The notes beneath the pieces are model-generated. The model saw only the letters and a program-made list of their open reading frames with translations. It did no database searches and was not told the DNA's origin. A stretch of DNA of 46,328 nt from Methylosinus sporium (GTDB taxonomy: Bacteria > Pseudomonadota > Alphaproteobacteria > Rhizobiales > Beijerinckiaceae), in the NCBI RefSeq assembly GCF_003113265.1, contig NZ_PUIV01000030.1:1-46328 (forward strand), given 5' to 3'. A program made the translations under genes and the position numbers. Each line of letters opens with the position of its first letter. Position 1 is the first letter of the stretch. Positions 8,247 through 15,249 of the stretch are shown piece by piece.

Positions 8247-10367
8247 ATGCAGGCTGAGACCGCTACGGAATTCGTGACTCTTCGGTCGCGGAGCGAGCGG
8301 CTGTCGCGCCCGTCCGGCATAGAGGGCGCGGGAGATTTGCCGTGGGGCACACATTTCTGCCAGTTCTACGAGGACGTCGACGATCTTCTCGACATCGTCG
8401 CTCCCTATTTCGCGGCCGGCATCGGCGCCAATGAGCGCTGCTTGTGGATCGCCGCGCCGCCATTGACGGTCGCCGCCGCAAAGGCGCGCCTGGCGACGCT
8501 CGTTCCCGATCTCGAGGCCGATATCGCTCGCGGCCGCATCGACATAGTGTCGAGCGACGAATGGTATCTTCGCACCGGCAAAATAGACTGCGATCGCGTG
8601 CTGAATGATTGGCGAGCGACCCATGATGCGGCGCTTCGCGACGGTTTCGACGGGTTGCGCGCCTGCGGCAACTCTTTCGAATTCGACCCCTCGCACTGGC
8701 CGCTCTTCATGGCCTATGAGAACGGGCTCGGAGACTTGCACGGCTCGTTCCGCATGATAACGCTCTGCGCCTATTCGCTGCGGCTGATCGGCGCTCCCGA
8801 AATCGTCGAGGTGATCGCCCGGCACGAATTCGCGCTGATCCGCCGCGGCGGCCGCTGGGAAACGATCAAGAGCCTCGACTATGAGCGCGCGCGCAAGGCG
8901 CTGCGGCAGAGCGAGGAGCATTTTCGGCTGCTCGCCGAGGGCGCGCCGTCCTCGGCGATCTTCTCGCTGGACCGGCAAGGCCTCATCGTCGCCTGGAGCG
9001 AGGCGGCCGAGCGCATCACCGGCTGGAGCCGCGACGAAATTCTGGGCCGCCGCCTGTCGATCCTGCATTCGGCCGACACGCAGGAGGAGTTGAGCGCTCT
9101 CGCGGAGCGCGGCGTCGTCAAGCGAATAGAACCGCGCCGGCGCCGGGACGGCTCGATCTTCCCGGCCGAGGAGCTGATCGCCCCGCTGCGCGACGATTCC
9201 GACAATCTCTACGGCTATGCGGTGATGATCAGCGATCTCAGCGAGAAATCGCGCGCCGAGCGGGAGCGACGGGCGAGCGAGGCGCGCCTGCGCGCGATCG
9301 TCGAAGGCGCAGTCGACGCAATCGTCATCATCGACGGCGACGGCGTCATTCACGCCGTCAACTCCGCGGCGACGCGGCTCTTCGGTTATGCGGCGGCGGA
9401 GGCGATCGGGCGATCGGTCGACATGCTGTTCCCGGAGCCGTTCCACGACCCGCGTTTCGCGACGCTGGGCGCCGATGGCGCGGCGCCCGCCGAGGCGGAG
9501 CCAGAGCGTATCGGCCGCCGCAAGGACGGCTCGCTGTTTCCGCTGGAGCTCTCCGTCAGCGAGGCGGCGCATGACGGCGAGCGGCTGCTGGCGCTGTTCC
9601 TGCGTGATCTCACCGACCGGCGTCGCGCCGAGGCGCAAATGCGCAAACTGCGTTCCGACCGCCTCGACCTGATGGCGCAGATGGCGGCGAGCGTCGCGCA
9701 TGAAATCAATCAGCCGCTATCGGCCATCGCCACCTATCTGAGCGCCGCGCGGCGCGTGCTGCGCCGCAACGCGGAGGCGGCGAGCGATCTCGACCCCATT
9801 CTCGACAGCGCCGTCGCGCAAGTGACCCGCGCGGCGCAGATCATCAGCCAATTGCGCGGCTTCGTCACCCGCGCCGAGCCGGACAAGACGCTGCAGCGGC
9901 TGCACGACATCATCCGCGACGTTTGCGCCTCCACCGACATGGCGCGCAGCAATGTCAAGGTGACGACGACGCTCGATCTCGACGCGGCGGACGACGCCGT
10001 CATCGTCGATCGCGCTCAGATTCGGCAGGCGCTGATCAATCTGAAGCGCAATGCGCTCGAGGCGATGCAGGGCGCCGAAAAGCGCGAGCTCGTGATCTCG
10101 ACGCGTCTCATCGAGGGCGGGATGATCCGCACGGACATCATCGACACGGGCGCCGGCCTCGCCGACGATTTGCTGAATGTGCTGTTCGAGCCCTTCACCA
10201 CGACCAAGATGCACGGGCTCGGCGTCGGCCTGCCCGTCTCACGCGCGATCGTCGAAGCGCATTACGGGAAGCTGTGGGCGGAGCAGAATCCCGGCGGCGG
10301 CGCGCGACTGAGCTTCACCCTGCCGCTCGCCGACGAGAGGTCGGAGGAGCCGGCCGAAGTAGTATGA
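8247..10367 (+). CDS. MEDS-PAS-PAS sensor histidine kinase (complete)
   Basis: The 706-residue product is a soluble kinase without membrane segments. It has an N-terminal MEDS domain (about residues 25-205, motif PWGTHFCQFYE), two PAS domains (about 220-340 and 345-465), and HisKA with phospho-acceptor H485 (HEINQPL). The HATPase domain is complete: N box NLKRNALEAM, G1 DTGAGLADD, F box FEPFTTTK and G2 GLGVGLPVS. The HEINQPL box and PAS layout resemble FixL/ThiB-type kinases. It parallels the truncated kinase at 76-1590 from its first residues onward, so the two are probably paralogues. No response regulator gene adjoins it; phospho-transfer must go to a distant partner. MEDS is associated with sensing of C1 or hydrocarbon-related signals, but the ligand is unknown. 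Confidence 0.9.
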   Translation: MQAETATEFVTLRSRSERLSRPSGIEGAGDLPWGTHFCQFYEDVDDLLDIVAPYFAAGIGANERCLWIAAPPLTVAAAKARLATLVPDLEADIARGRIDIVSSDEWYLRTGKIDCDRVLNDWRATHDAALRDGFDGLRACGNSFEFDPSHWPLFMAYENGLGDLHGSFRMITLCAYSLRLIGAPEIVEVIARHEFALIRRGGRWETIKSLDYERARKALRQSEEHFRLLAEGAPSSAIFSLDRQGLIVAWSEAAERITGWSRDEILGRRLSILHSADTQEELSALAERGVVKRIEPRRRRDGSIFPAEELIAPLRDDSDNLYGYAVMISDLSEKSRAERERRASEARLRAIVEGAVDAIVIIDGDGVIHAVNSAATRLFGYAAAEAIGRSVDMLFPEPFHDPRFATLGADGAAPAEAEPERIGRRKDGSLFPLELSVSEAAHDGERLLALFLRDLTDRRRAEAQMRKLRSDRLDLMAQMAASVAHEINQPLSAIATYLSAARRVLRRNAEAASDLDPILDSAVAQVTRAAQIISQLRGFVTRAEPDKTLQRLHDIIRDVCASTDMARSNVKVTTTLDLDAADDAVIVDRAQIRQALINLKRNALEAMQGAEKRELVISTRLIEGGMIRTDIIDTGAGLADDLLNVLFEPFTTTKMHGLGVGLPVSRAIVEAHYGKLWAEQNPGGGARLSFTLPLADERSEEPAEVV

Positions 10368-10433
10368 TTCTTTCGCCCGCAGGCGGAGCGAGGCGGCGCG
10401 CGGCGATCAGCGAGACGGCGCTCACAGAGGAAG

Positions 10434-10461
10434 CGCGCTCGAGCGGGGCCGCTCGAGCGCG
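10434..10461. terminator. Probable bidirectional terminator between kinase and phaB
   Basis: A perfect 13-bp inverted repeat (arm CGCGCTCGAGCGG, 10434-10446 and 10449-10461) sits between two convergent genes. The spacer is only two bases, so the hairpin would open to a larger loop. There is no clear T-run on either side. Confidence 0.5.
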
Positions 10462-10468
10462 AAGAGCG

Positions 10469-11194
10469 TCAGGCCAGATACTGGCCGCCATTGATGGTCA
10501 GCGTCGAGCCGGTGATGAAGCCGGCGTCGTCCGAAGCCAGGAACACCACGGCGCGCGCGATCTCCTCCGGCTCGCCGAGGCGGCCGACGGCGATATAGGG
10601 GATGATGTGCTTGTCGAGCACGTCCTGCGGCACGGCCTTCACCATCTCCGTGGCGATATAGCCAGGCGCGATGGCGTTGACGGTGATGCCCTTGGAGGCG
10701 CTCTCCTGCGCCAGCGCCTTGACGAAGCCGATGTCGCCGGCCTTGGAGGCGGAATAGTTCGTCTGGCCGGCCTGGCCCTTCTGGCCGTTGATCGACGAGA
10801 TGACGATGATGCGGCCGAAGCCACGGTCACGCATGCCGTTGATGACCGGGCGGGTGACGTTGAACAGCGAGTTGAGGTTGGTGTTGATCACCGCCTGCCA
10901 CTGCGCCAGCTCCATCTTATGGAACAGACGGTCCTTGGTGATACCGGCGTTGTTCACGAGCACATCGACCGCGCCCAGATCCTTCTCGATCTGCGCGATG
11001 GCGGCGGCGCTGGCGTCATAGTCCGACACGTCGAACTTATAGACCGGAATGCCGGTCTCCGCCTTGAACTTGTTCGCCGCCTCGTCATTGCCGGCGTAGG
11101 TCGCGGCGACATTATAGCCAGCGGCCTTCAACGCCTTGGAAATCGCCTCGCCAATGCCGCGCGTGCCGCCCGTCACAACCGCTGTTCTGCCCAC
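10469..11194 (-). CDS. phaB: Acetoacetyl-CoA reductase (NADPH)
   Basis: This enzyme reduces acetoacetyl-CoA to (R)-3-hydroxybutyryl-CoA for polyhydroxybutyrate synthesis. It is an SDR-family protein with the Rossmann motif GGTRGIG (residues 9-15), NNAG (81-84) and the catalytic triad S134, Y147, K151. The start is decided by the ribosome binding site. A perfect AAGGAGG at 11200-11206 lies five bases before GTG at 11194 and gives 241 residues, the standard length. The upstream in-frame ATG at 11209 would place this site inside the coding sequence. The gene follows phaA on the same strand after a 16-bp-stem hairpin, which may set its level relative to phaA. Confidence 0.95.
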   Translation of the reverse strand: MGRTAVVTGGTRGIGEAISKALKAAGYNVAATYAGNDEAANKFKAETGIPVYKFDVSDYDASAAAIAQIEKDLGAVDVLVNNAGITKDRLFHKMELAQWQAVINTNLNSLFNVTRPVINGMRDRGFGRIIVISSINGQKGQAGQTNYSASKAGDIGFVKALAQESASKGITVNAIAPGYIATEMVKAVPQDVLDKHIIPYIAVGRLGEPEEIARAVVFLASDDAGFITGSTLTINGGQYLA

Positions 11195-11222
11195 CTCGTC
11201 CTCCTTCATCGAATTTTCGAAG

Positions 11223-11259
11223 AATTGGACCGCGAGCCTGTGAGGCTCGCGGTCCAATT
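11223..11259 (-). terminator. Strong intercistronic hairpin between phaA and phaB
   Basis: Arms of 16 perfectly paired bases (AATTGGACCGCGAGCC at 11223-11238 and its complement at 11244-11259) enclose a five-base loop. On the minus strand the hairpin lies 7 bases after the phaA stop and 17 bases before the phaB ribosome binding site. It lacks a good T-run in that direction, so partial termination or mRNA stabilisation is more likely than full termination. Confidence 0.6.
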
Positions 11260-11266
11260 TATATAT

Positions 11267-12442
11267 TTAGCGCTCGATCGTCAGAGCGATGCCCATGCCG
11301 CCGCCGATGCAGAGCGTGGCGAGGCCGCGCTTGCCGCCGCGACGGCCGAGCTCGTAGAGCAGCGTCGTCAGAATGCGCGCGCCCGAGGCGCCGATCGGAT
11401 GGCCGATGGCGATGGCGCCGCCATTGACGTTGACGATCGCCGGATCCCAGCCGAGATCCTTGTTCACGGCCAGAGCCTGCGCGGCGAAAGCCTCATTGGC
11501 CTCGACGAGATCGAGGTCGGAGATCTTCCAGCCCGCCTTCTCCAGCGCCTTGCGCGAGGCCGGGATCGGGCCGGAGCCCATGATCGACGGATCGACGCCG
11601 GCGGTCGCCCAGGAGGCGATGCGGGCGAGCGGCGTGAGGCCGCGCTTGGCCGCTTCCGCCGCCGTCATGATGACGAGCGCCGCCGCGCCGTCATTGAGGC
11701 CGGAGGCGTTGGCCGCCGTCACCGTGCCGTCCTTGGTGAAGGCCGGCTTCAGCTTGGCGACGCCCTCGAGCGTCACGCCATGCTTGATGTATTCGTCCTG
11801 ATCGACGATCACATCGCCCTTGCGGGAGGAGACGGTGAAGGGGACGATCTCGTCCTTGAACTTGCCGGCCTTCTGCGCCGCCTCGGCCTTGTTCTGCGAG
11901 GCGACGGCGAAAGCGTCCTGCTCGGCGCGGCTGATCTGCCACTTGGCCGCGACATTCTCCGCCGTGATGCCCATGTGGTAATTGTTGAAGGCGTCGGTGA
12001 GGCCGTCGACGATCATTGTGTCGACGAACTTCACATCGCCCATCTTGGTGCCGGCGCGCATGTGAGCCGAATGCTGCGACAGCGACATGGACTCCTGGCC
12101 GCCGGCGACGATGATGCTCGCGTCGCCCGACTGAATCTGCTGAGCGGCGAGCGCCACAGCGCGCAGGCCCGAGCCGCACACCTGATTGATGCCGAAAGCG
12201 GTCTTGTCCTGCGGCACGCCCGCCTTGATGGCGGCCTGACGCGCGGGGTTCTGTCCCTGCGCCGCGCCGAGGACCTGACCCAGGATGACCTCGTCGACGT
12301 CGGTGGCCTCCAATTTGGCGCGCTCGATAGCGGCCTTGACAGCGACCGCGCCCAATTCATGGGCGGGCGTTGAACCGAAAGCTCCGTTGAACGATCCCAC
12401 AGCAGTGCGCGCCGCGGAAACGATCACGATCTCCGTCGTCAT
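11267..12442 (-). CDS. phaA: Acetyl-CoA acetyltransferase (beta-ketothiolase)
   Basis: This enzyme condenses two acetyl-CoA into acetoacetyl-CoA, the first step of polyhydroxybutyrate synthesis. The 391-residue product has the classical thiolase catalytic residues: C89 in [11 protein letters not shown]348 in [13 protein letters not shown] and C378 in [10 protein letters not shown]. Length and residue numbering match well-studied PhaA enzymes. The ATG has AGGAGA five bases upstream. It is the first gene of phaA-phaB; the polymer synthase phaC is not in the window. A TetR regulator lies just upstream on the same strand. Confidence 0.97.
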   Translation of the reverse strand: MTTEIVIVSAARTAVGSFNGAFGSTPAHELGAVAVKAAIERAKLEATDVDEVILGQVLGAAQGQNPARQAAIKAGVPQDKTAFGINQVCGSGLRAVALAAQQIQSGDASIIVAGGQESMSLSQHSAHMRAGTKMGDVKFVDTMIVDGLTDAFNNYHMGITAENVAAKWQISRAEQDAFAVASQNKAEAAQKAGKFKDEIVPFTVSSRKGDVIVDQDEYIKHGVTLEGVAKLKPAFTKDGTVTAANASGLNDGAAALVIMTAAEAAKRGLTPLARIASWATAGVDPSIMGSGPIPASRKALEKAGWKISDLDLVEANEAFAAQALAVNKDLGWDPAIVNVNGGAIAIGHPIGASGARILTTLLYELGRRGGKRGLATLCIGGGMGIALTIER

Positions 12443-12540
12443 ATCGTTCTCCTGATTGGTCGGGCTGGCGCCGGCGGACGCCGCTCGCGCACGTTGAGCA
12501 TTTTGAGTCGCGGCTCGTCAAGCGCCGGACGCGGGCATCG

Positions 12541-12557
12541 TTGACGCGGCGCGTCAA
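12541..12557. promoter_or_regulatory. 17-bp palindrome upstream of phaA
   Basis: TTGACGCG, one base, CGCGTCAA: a perfect 8+1+8 palindrome that overlaps the stop codon of the TetR gene and lies about 100 bp before the phaA start. It could be an operator for phaAB or a small terminator for the TetR gene; there is no T-run. Confidence 0.4.
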
Positions 12558-13087
12558 TTCTTCGGGCGGCGGAGGCCGAATTCGGCGGCGAGCCGCTCCA
12601 ATTCACCCGTCTCGATCTCTGCGAGGCCAGGCTCGAGCAGCGCCCGCAGGCCGAGGCCACGCAGCCGATCGACGAAGCCGGCCGCCGCAGGATCATCCGC
12701 CTCTCGCCCGAAATAGGCGGCGACGCGGCGCGTCAACCCCTGCGCATGGGCGGCGAGGATCGGCCGCAGCTCTTCCTCCTCGCTCGCCCCCAGAACGATG
12801 GCGAGAAAGAAGCGCATCCGCCCGCGTCCGAGCATGAGATTGCGCAGCGTGTCGAAAAGCTCATCGGCCTCCTCGGCTGCGCCCGCGCGCTCGGCGCGAT
12901 CATGCGAGGCCTGCAGCAGAGCGACGAAGAGATCGGCCTTGCGCGGGAAATAATAAGTGAGATGCGACTGCCGCACGCCCGCAGCCTTGGCGACGCGCGG
13001 CTGGGTCAGCGCCTCGACGCCGTCTTTTTCGACGATATCGAGCGCGGCGTTCAATATCCGCTGTCTGACGCTGATTTCCGCCGTCAC
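12554..13087 (-). CDS. TetR-family transcriptional regulator
   Basis: The 177-residue protein has an N-terminal TetR helix-turn-helix (residues about 8-55: RQRILNAALDIVEKDG, then the recognition part VAKAAGVRQSHLTYYFPRK). An all-helical ligand domain of usual length follows and matches no subfamily I can name. It starts at GTG 13087 with GGAAAG upstream. It is divergent from the metal cluster gene at 13264 and lies upstream of phaA on the same strand. Either context could hold its targets. The 17-bp palindrome at 13218-13234, between this gene and the divergent one, is the typical size and position of a TetR operator. That link is inference. Confidence 0.85.
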   Translation of the reverse strand: MTAEISVRQRILNAALDIVEKDGVEALTQPRVAKAAGVRQSHLTYYFPRKADLFVALLQASHDRAERAGAAEEADELFDTLRNLMLGRGRMRFFLAIVLGASEEEELRPILAAHAQGLTRRVAAYFGREADDPAAAGFVDRLRGLGLRALLEPGLAEIETGELERLAAEFGLRRPKN

Positions 13088-13204
13088 TGCCGATCTTTCC
13101 GAGCCCGATGCCGGCTCCCTACCAAAAACCTGCTCGTCTGGGCAATGCGGCGGCGCGCCCTCGCCATCCCTTTCGCATGGGGCCGAGCTTTGGTCGTAGG
13201 ACGC

Positions 13205-13234
13205 TTGCCAAACTTGTATTGGTAACTTACCAAT
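13205..13234 (+). promoter_or_regulatory. Promoter with embedded palindromic operator (site 1)
   Basis: TTGCCA at 13205-13210 is a likely -35 element. Seventeen bases later TACCAA (13228-13233) is a possible -10. The perfect palindrome ATTGGTAA-C-TTACCAAT covers 13218-13234, so a bound repressor would block the promoter. The first gene starts at 13264. The same arrangement recurs at 14691-14720. Confidence 0.65.
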
Positions 13235-13263
13235 AATTTCCGGCGATCGAAATGGGGGGCGAG

Positions 13264-13737
13264 ATGAGTTTTTTTCGGAGAGCCGGATGCGGCGCGGCGC
13301 TTTTTTCTCTCCTGCTCGGCGCGAAGGTCGCCGTCGCGGCGGCCGGCGATGACGAAGCAGCCGTAAAACATCTCCTCATGCAGACATTCGACCGTCCCGA
13401 CTCGCCGCTCGCCGTCGAGCCGATCGTCGTCGACGGCGACGTCGCCATCGCCGATTGGGCGCAGGGCGAGCAAGGCGGCCGCGCGCTGCTGCGTCGCAAG
13501 GACGGCAAATGGGAGATTTCGCTCTGCGCCGGCGACGCGCTGAAGCAGAGCGCCTCGCTCGAAAAGCTCGGCCTCGCGCGGCACCGCGCGGAGGCGCTCG
13601 CCGCTTCGCTGGCGACGGCGGAGCGCCGGCTCTCCCCCGCCCTGCTCGAGCGCATGTCGCGATTCGACGGCGTGGTCGCCGTGGACGCCGCCGGCGGCCA
13701 TACGCCGCTCGACCCGCATCATCGCCCGATTCCATGA
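13264..13737 (+). CDS. Copper uptake system-associated periplasmic protein
   Basis: The small protein (157 residues) has a signal peptide (MSFFRRAG, a hydrophobic stretch to about residue 22, then AVA). Its body matches what I recognise as the copper uptake system-associated family of Rhizobiales: AVKHLLMQTFDRPDSPLAV, GDVAIADWAQGEQGGRALLRRKDGKWEI and LCAGDALKQ. The molecular role is not established; it is probably a periplasmic accessory for metal acquisition. An alternative ATG lies four codons upstream at 13252, but only the 13264 start has a purine-rich GGGGGGCGAG upstream. Its stop codon overlaps the ATG of the alpha/beta hydrolase (ATGA), so the two are coupled. Confidence 0.7.
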   Translation: MSFFRRAGCGAALFSLLLGAKVAVAAAGDDEAAVKHLLMQTFDRPDSPLAVEPIVVDGDVAIADWAQGEQGGRALLRRKDGKWEISLCAGDALKQSASLEKLGLARHRAEALAASLATAERRLSPALLERMSRFDGVVAVDAAGGHTPLDPHHRPIP

Positions 13738-14624
13738 CCACGCTCAGCCGACGCGCGCTGCTCGCCGGAACGAGCCTTCTCGCCGCAGCGCCCGCTCTCG
13801 CCGGCGCCGCGACTCAATTCGGCGTTCTCTCGATAGAGCAGAGCGGCGCCGGCGAGCCTCTTGTGCTGATCCCAGGCCTCGCCTGCGGCGCTTGGGCGCT
13901 GGAGGAGATCGCCCTCCGACTTTCCCCGCGCTTCTCGATTCACGCTCTGACGCTGCCCGGCTTCGACGGCCGCGCGCCGATCGAGGCGCCGATGATCCCG
14001 CGCATTTGCGCCGATATCGCGGCCTATGTGGCCGCTCTGAAGCGGCCGCTCCTCGTCGGCCATAGCCTCGGCGCCTTCATCGCGCTGAAGACCACAGCGG
14101 CGCATCCCGAGCTGTTCGGTGGAATTGTCACTCTGGACGGCTATCCGGTCTTCCCCGCCCTCGCCCGCGCGACGGCCGAGGAGCGCGCAGGCACAGCGCA
14201 GCGCCTCGCCGCGCAATTTTCCGCCGGCGCCGGCGATCCTGTCCGCTTTCGAGAGACGCTGCGCGGCTTTCTCGCCGCGCGCATGAACGATTCGCGGCAG
14301 GCCGAGCGTTTCGCCGAGCGCGCCGCACGCAGCGATCCCGCCACGACCGCCGCTTATGTCGTCGAGATGCTGTCGGCCGATCTGCGGCCGGAGCTCGCGC
14401 GGCTCGACGCGCCTCTGCTCGCTCTGGCGGCGACCGATTCCTACCTCGCCGGCCGCAGCGAAGAAGAGATATCGGCCTTTTACGCCAATCTTCTCGCCAA
14501 GGCGCCGAAAGCCTCCGTCCTGCTCTTGCGCGAGGCCCGCCATTTCGTCGCCGTCGATCGGCCGGACGTCGTCGCCGCGGCGATCGAATCCTTCGCCGCC
14601 GGCCTGCGCCTCGGACGCGCATGA
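13734..14624 (+). CDS. Exported alpha/beta hydrolase
   Basis: The 296-residue protein has an N-terminal export signal with twin arginines (TLSRRALLAG, hydrophobic run, ALAGA), consistent with Tat or Sec export. The alpha/beta-hydrolase fold follows, with nucleophile S111 in GHSLG, probable acid D235 in AATDSY and catalytic H270 in ARHF. A lid-like helical insert lies between S111 and D235. The substrate is unknown. It overlaps the preceding gene by four bases and is followed by the second metal-cluster promoter. This places an exported esterase or lipase-like enzyme in a metal uptake unit, recalling periplasmic siderophore esterases; that comparison is inference only. Confidence 0.85.
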   Translation: MTTLSRRALLAGTSLLAAAPALAGAATQFGVLSIEQSGAGEPLVLIPGLACGAWALEEIALRLSPRFSIHALTLPGFDGRAPIEAPMIPRICADIAAYVAALKRPLLVGHSLGAFIALKTTAAHPELFGGIVTLDGYPVFPALARATAEERAGTAQRLAAQFSAGAGDPVRFRETLRGFLAARMNDSRQAERFAERAARSDPATTAAYVVEMLSADLRPELARLDAPLLALAATDSYLAGRSEEEISAFYANLLAKAPKASVLLLREARHFVAVDRPDVVAAAIESFAAGLRLGRA

Positions 14625-14690
14625 CTGTGTCCTCGCGGTCACAACCCTCGGAAATCTCCGTAGCGAGCAGCAGCAGGCGGCCGCTTCGGC

Positions 14691-14720
14691 TTGCCTCGCG
14701 ACTATTGGTCAGTTACCAAG
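14691..14720 (+). promoter_or_regulatory. Promoter with embedded palindromic operator (site 2)
   Basis: TTGCCT at 14691-14696, seventeen bases, then TACCAA at 14714-14719. The palindrome ATTGGT-CAGTT-ACCAAG covers 14704-14720. The distance from the -35-like element to the palindrome is the same as in site 1 (13 bp from start to start). It precedes the DUF2946-like gene at 14768. Confidence 0.6.
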
Positions 14721-14767
14721 AAAACGAAAGCGGAACCGAGCGACGGCTCGCGCGGCGCGAGAGGCGA

Positions 14768-15175
14768 ATGAAACAGGCGAAGCGGATGATCGAAGCAGGC
14801 CGAGGAGCGGCGCGCCGCTCGCACGCGCTCGCCACGATCCTCGCCGTTCTTCCGCTCCTGCTGCAATTGCTGTTCGCCGCGGCGCCTTTCGCCCACGCGA
14901 CGAATGCGCGGGCGGAAATCGCGCTCGCCGCGCCCGATTGCGCGACGCAGGATCATCGCCAGGCGCCCGCCGGCGAAGGCGCGCATTCGCATTGCTGCCT
15001 GCTCTGCGAATGGAGCCTGCGCGATGGCGTCGCCGTCATCGGCTCCTTCATCGTCACGGCTCTGGGCGCCGACGCGCATGCGACGCCGATCCGCGCGACC
15101 GCAGATCGCCCAAGACCTGCGCCGATCGGCTGGACGACATCCTGGTCGTCACGGGCGCCGCCGCTTTTCTCCTGA
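14768..15175 (+). CDS. DUF2946-like His/Cys-rich secreted or membrane protein
   Basis: The 135-residue protein has one strong hydrophobic segment (about residues 21-45), possibly an uncleaved signal. After it comes a cluster of potential metal ligands: C58, H63, H73, H75, C76, C77 and C80 (motif HSHCCLLCEW). This resembles the small DUF2946 proteins often found next to TonB-dependent copper receptors. A longer frame begins at ATG 14621, overlapping the hydrolase stop, but the shared promoter/operator at 14691-14720 would then be inside the gene. The ATG at 14768 has GAGAGG upstream, so I prefer it. A role in binding or handing over metal is inferred. Confidence 0.6.
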   Translation: MKQAKRMIEAGRGAARRSHALATILAVLPLLLQLLFAAAPFAHATNARAEIALAAPDCATQDHRQAPAGEGAHSHCCLLCEWSLRDGVAVIGSFIVTALGADAHATPIRATADRPRPAPIGWTTSWSSRAPPLFS

Positions 15176-15249
15176 CAGCAACGCCATGCGGCGAAAGCCG
15201 CGTTCCGACTTCGCTTCGAACGGCGCGACGCCGTCTCAGGAGACATTCC

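Noticed and set aside
9923-12373. 816-codon plus-strand frame across phaB and phaA
   Set aside because: Antisense shadow of two unmistakable enzymes.
13218-13234. Palindrome as a PdhR/LldR (GntR-type) operator, ATTGGT-N3-ACCAAT
   Set aside because: Half-sites match but the spacing here is five bases in both copies, and no GntR gene is nearby.
14356-15249. N-terminal extension of the TonB receptor frame
   Set aside because: Overlaps the hydrolase and DUF2946-like genes; the signal peptide and Shine-Dalgarno sequence place the start at 15250.
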